From Gottfriedia acidiceleris (GTDB lineage Bacteria > Bacillota > Bacilli > Bacillales > Bacillaceae_G): a stretch of DNA of 64,000 nt. A program made the position numbers and the translations under genes. This document shows positions 62,809 through 64,000 of this stretch, piece after piece; position 1 is the stretch's first letter; each line of letters begins with the position of its first letter. Below the pieces are notes generated by a model that saw nothing but the letters and a program-made list of their open reading frames with translations, did no database searches and was not told the DNA's origin. Location: assembly GCF_002128425.1 (NCBI RefSeq), contig NZ_NESS01000003.1, positions 62,001 to 126,000 on the forward strand, written 5' to 3'.

Positions 62809-63003
62809 TCATCTATTCGACTTTGCTTCTATTTCGTTAATTGTATGCATTAAATCTTTCCATCTTAAATCTTTGTCTCTTGGTATATTACTTAAAAGAA
62901 TACTACCAACCACAATTGTTAAGAACAAAAGTAAAACACCCACACCAAACACAAATGTCTGAACTTTATAGTTTTTAACGATTTTAATCATTTTACTTTT
63001 CAT
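62809..63003 (-). CDS. small single-pass membrane protein
   Basis: A 64-residue protein with a basic start (MKSKMIKIVKNYK), one membrane helix (FVFGVGVLLLFLTIVVGSIL) and a charged tail (DLRWKDLMHTINEIEAK). GGGGAG precedes the ATG. No family is recognised. It stands alone between tRNA-Val and the repeat-protein gene. Confidence 0.6.
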   Translation of the reverse strand: MKSKMIKIVKNYKVQTFVFGVGVLLLFLTIVVGSILLSNIPRDKDLRWKDLMHTINEIEAKSNR

Positions 63004-63299
63004 AGGCAGATCTCCCCTATAGTTAAATATTAATATTCCTTAACCAATCATAGTGAAGGAAACACTCTCTTTACTATTAATATTTTCCTGTTTGCCTATT
63101 ATGTAATCAAAAATTAGAAAAATTGTTTACTATTGAGCATTTTAATGACTTTGTAAATGTGCAAGCACTAATGATTTATCTCTACTTATTCTTTTCTATT
63201 AAAATATTCCACAAGATTATTTTAAAGAACCATAAAGGACATGCTTTTTTCTCCACTCTATGTATCTAGAACTAACATCCACACTATATCTTATTTTTG
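63004..63299. other. intergenic, no gene seen
   Basis: About 300 AT-rich bases without a convincing gene or repeat. The region lies upstream of the small membrane protein gene. Confidence 0.45.
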
Positions 63300-64000
63300 T
63301 TAGCTCTTTTTCTTTATCTCTGTATATTCTGAGCTTTTGTTTTTCTTTTGATTTGATTCGATCTCCGCCGATTTCCGTTTATTTCTTCTTTTTGAGTTTT
63401 TGTTCTCTTTTAGTGGTTTATTCCCTTTCTCCTTTTGTTCATCATTCGTACTAAATAATTCTTTTTGTTCAGAGTATAAAGATATGATTGAACCGCCAGC
63501 TTGAATCCAACTTCCACTATATTTTAGAAGTAATGCTAATTCTTCGTATTCCTTAATTAATGGGTTTGTTTCAGTTTCTTCTGCAAATTGTTGAAGTACA
63601 TCAAAAATGACTCCGTCTGATAGATCACTAGGCCCGCCTTGCTCGCTAGAAATTGATTCCTCCTGTTGACTTGGAATCGTTTCATCTGGTTCTTCAATTG
63701 GTTCGTAATCTGGTAATCTACCAAAAAGCTTCTCTATTTCATTCAATATTTCTTCATTTGATACTACCGCTTCTTTGTAATCAACTCCATTAGATATTAA
63801 TTCTTCACTATCATGATTTTCTGGCAATCTACCTGTATATTCTTGTACTTCATCAAATATGATTCCGTCTGAAAGTTCACTAGCCTCGGCCTCTGGAACA
63901 CTGCCAGGATATTCTTGAAGTACATCAAATATGATTCCATCCGATAAATCACTTGGTTGTTCTACTTGCTCAGTTTCTTTTAAATAGTCTTTTAAATCCT
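63300..64000 (-). CDS. acidic repeat protein, 5' end beyond right edge
   Basis: The minus-strand frame is open from the window edge to 63300 (233 codons visible). It contains three related repeats: SDLSDGIIFDVLQEYPGSVP, SELSDGIIFDEVQEYTGRLP and SDLSDGVIFDVLQQFAEE, plus GRLPDYEPIEEPDE. The C-terminal 45 residues are Lys-rich (KRRNKRKSAEIESNQKKNK). A TTG near 63827 is an internal codon rather than the start. No known family is recognised. Length, repeats and charge asymmetry suggest a scaffold, sporulation or phage-type structural protein. Confidence 0.65.
   Translation of the reverse strand, partial: DLKDYLKETEQVEQPSDLSDGIIFDVLQEYPGSVPEAEASELSDGIIFDEVQEYTGRLPENHDSEELISNGVDYKEAVVSNEEILNEIEKLFGRLPDYEPIEEPDETIPSQQEESISSEQGGPSDLSDGVIFDVLQQFAEETETNPLIKEYEELALLLKYSGSWIQAGGSIISLYSEQKELFSTNDEQKEKGNKPLKENKNSKRRNKRKSAEIESNQKKNKSSEYTEIKKKS

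Overview
The window looks like chromosomal DNA of a low-GC, endospore-forming Bacillaceae member. The support is AT-rich sequence with AGGAGG ribosome-binding sites, spore-germination (GerA/GerB) genes and relics, a GlnK/GlnL-type two-component system, a YjzC-type small protein, an S-box riboswitch, a CcpA-like cre site and PadR/DUF1048 genes. Gottfriedia or a related Bacillus is my best guess; the sequence alone does not prove it.

Layout. 0-7 kb holds transport and stress regulation: an MFS exporter with a divergent LysR gene, a MerR (AdhR-like) gene with a divergent zinc alcohol dehydrogenase and matching operators, and a PadR/DUF1048/DUF1048/ABC export operon with a tandemly duplicated operator region. 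7-7.6 kb is a broken gerA gene. 7.9-19.3 kb is catabolic cluster A on the minus strand: SDR, enoyl-CoA hydratase, DUF202, MFS, a metallo-beta-lactamase-fold alkyl sulfatase, acyl-CoA ligase, iron alcohol dehydrogenase and aldehyde dehydrogenase, with a divergent LysR regulator. 19.4-26.6 kb is one 2405-residue secreted subtilisin-like protease. 26.7-29.2 kb is a gene graveyard (EamA, FAD monooxygenase and multicopper oxidase relics) with two intact tiny genes.

29-40 kb carries amino-acid and dicarboxylate metabolism: an APC permease, a GlnK/GlnL-like system divergent from a GltP/DctP symporter, an EamA exporter, a SUMF1-fold protein, and mmuP-mmuM under a SAM riboswitch. 40.5-45.7 kb is a repeat-rich patch: a group II intron 5' fragment, decayed genes, a lone gerB, a truncated SRPBCC gene, a lone istB and several copies of a hairpin repeat. 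45.9-59.7 kb is cluster B on the minus strand: frameshifted DUF1254/DUF1214, aldehyde dehydrogenase, MFS, Cys-type sulfatase, formylglycine-generating enzyme, DUF202, acyl-CoA ligase, SCP2 protein, cupin, a secreted DUF1254/DUF1214 protein and a LysR regulator. 60-62.7 kb has a second gerA relic fused to a truncated DUF4304 gene, a frameshifted tyrosine integrase and tRNA-Val. The right edge holds a small membrane protein and part of an acidic repeat protein.

How the genes fit together. Clusters A and B share five components (MFS carrier, DUF202 membrane protein, acyl-CoA ligase, aldehyde dehydrogenase, LysR regulator) and each has a sulfatase, but of unrelated folds: a zinc MBL-type enzyme in A and a formylglycine enzyme with its own maturase in B. 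Neither sulfatase shows a signal peptide. I infer import of sulfate esters, cytoplasmic hydrolysis to alcohols, oxidation to aldehyde and acid, CoA activation and beta-oxidation. This paired alkyl-sulfate (surfactant-like) utilisation island, with recurring DUF202, DUF1254 and SCP2 partners, is the most interesting system in the window. Its substrate is inferred, not shown.
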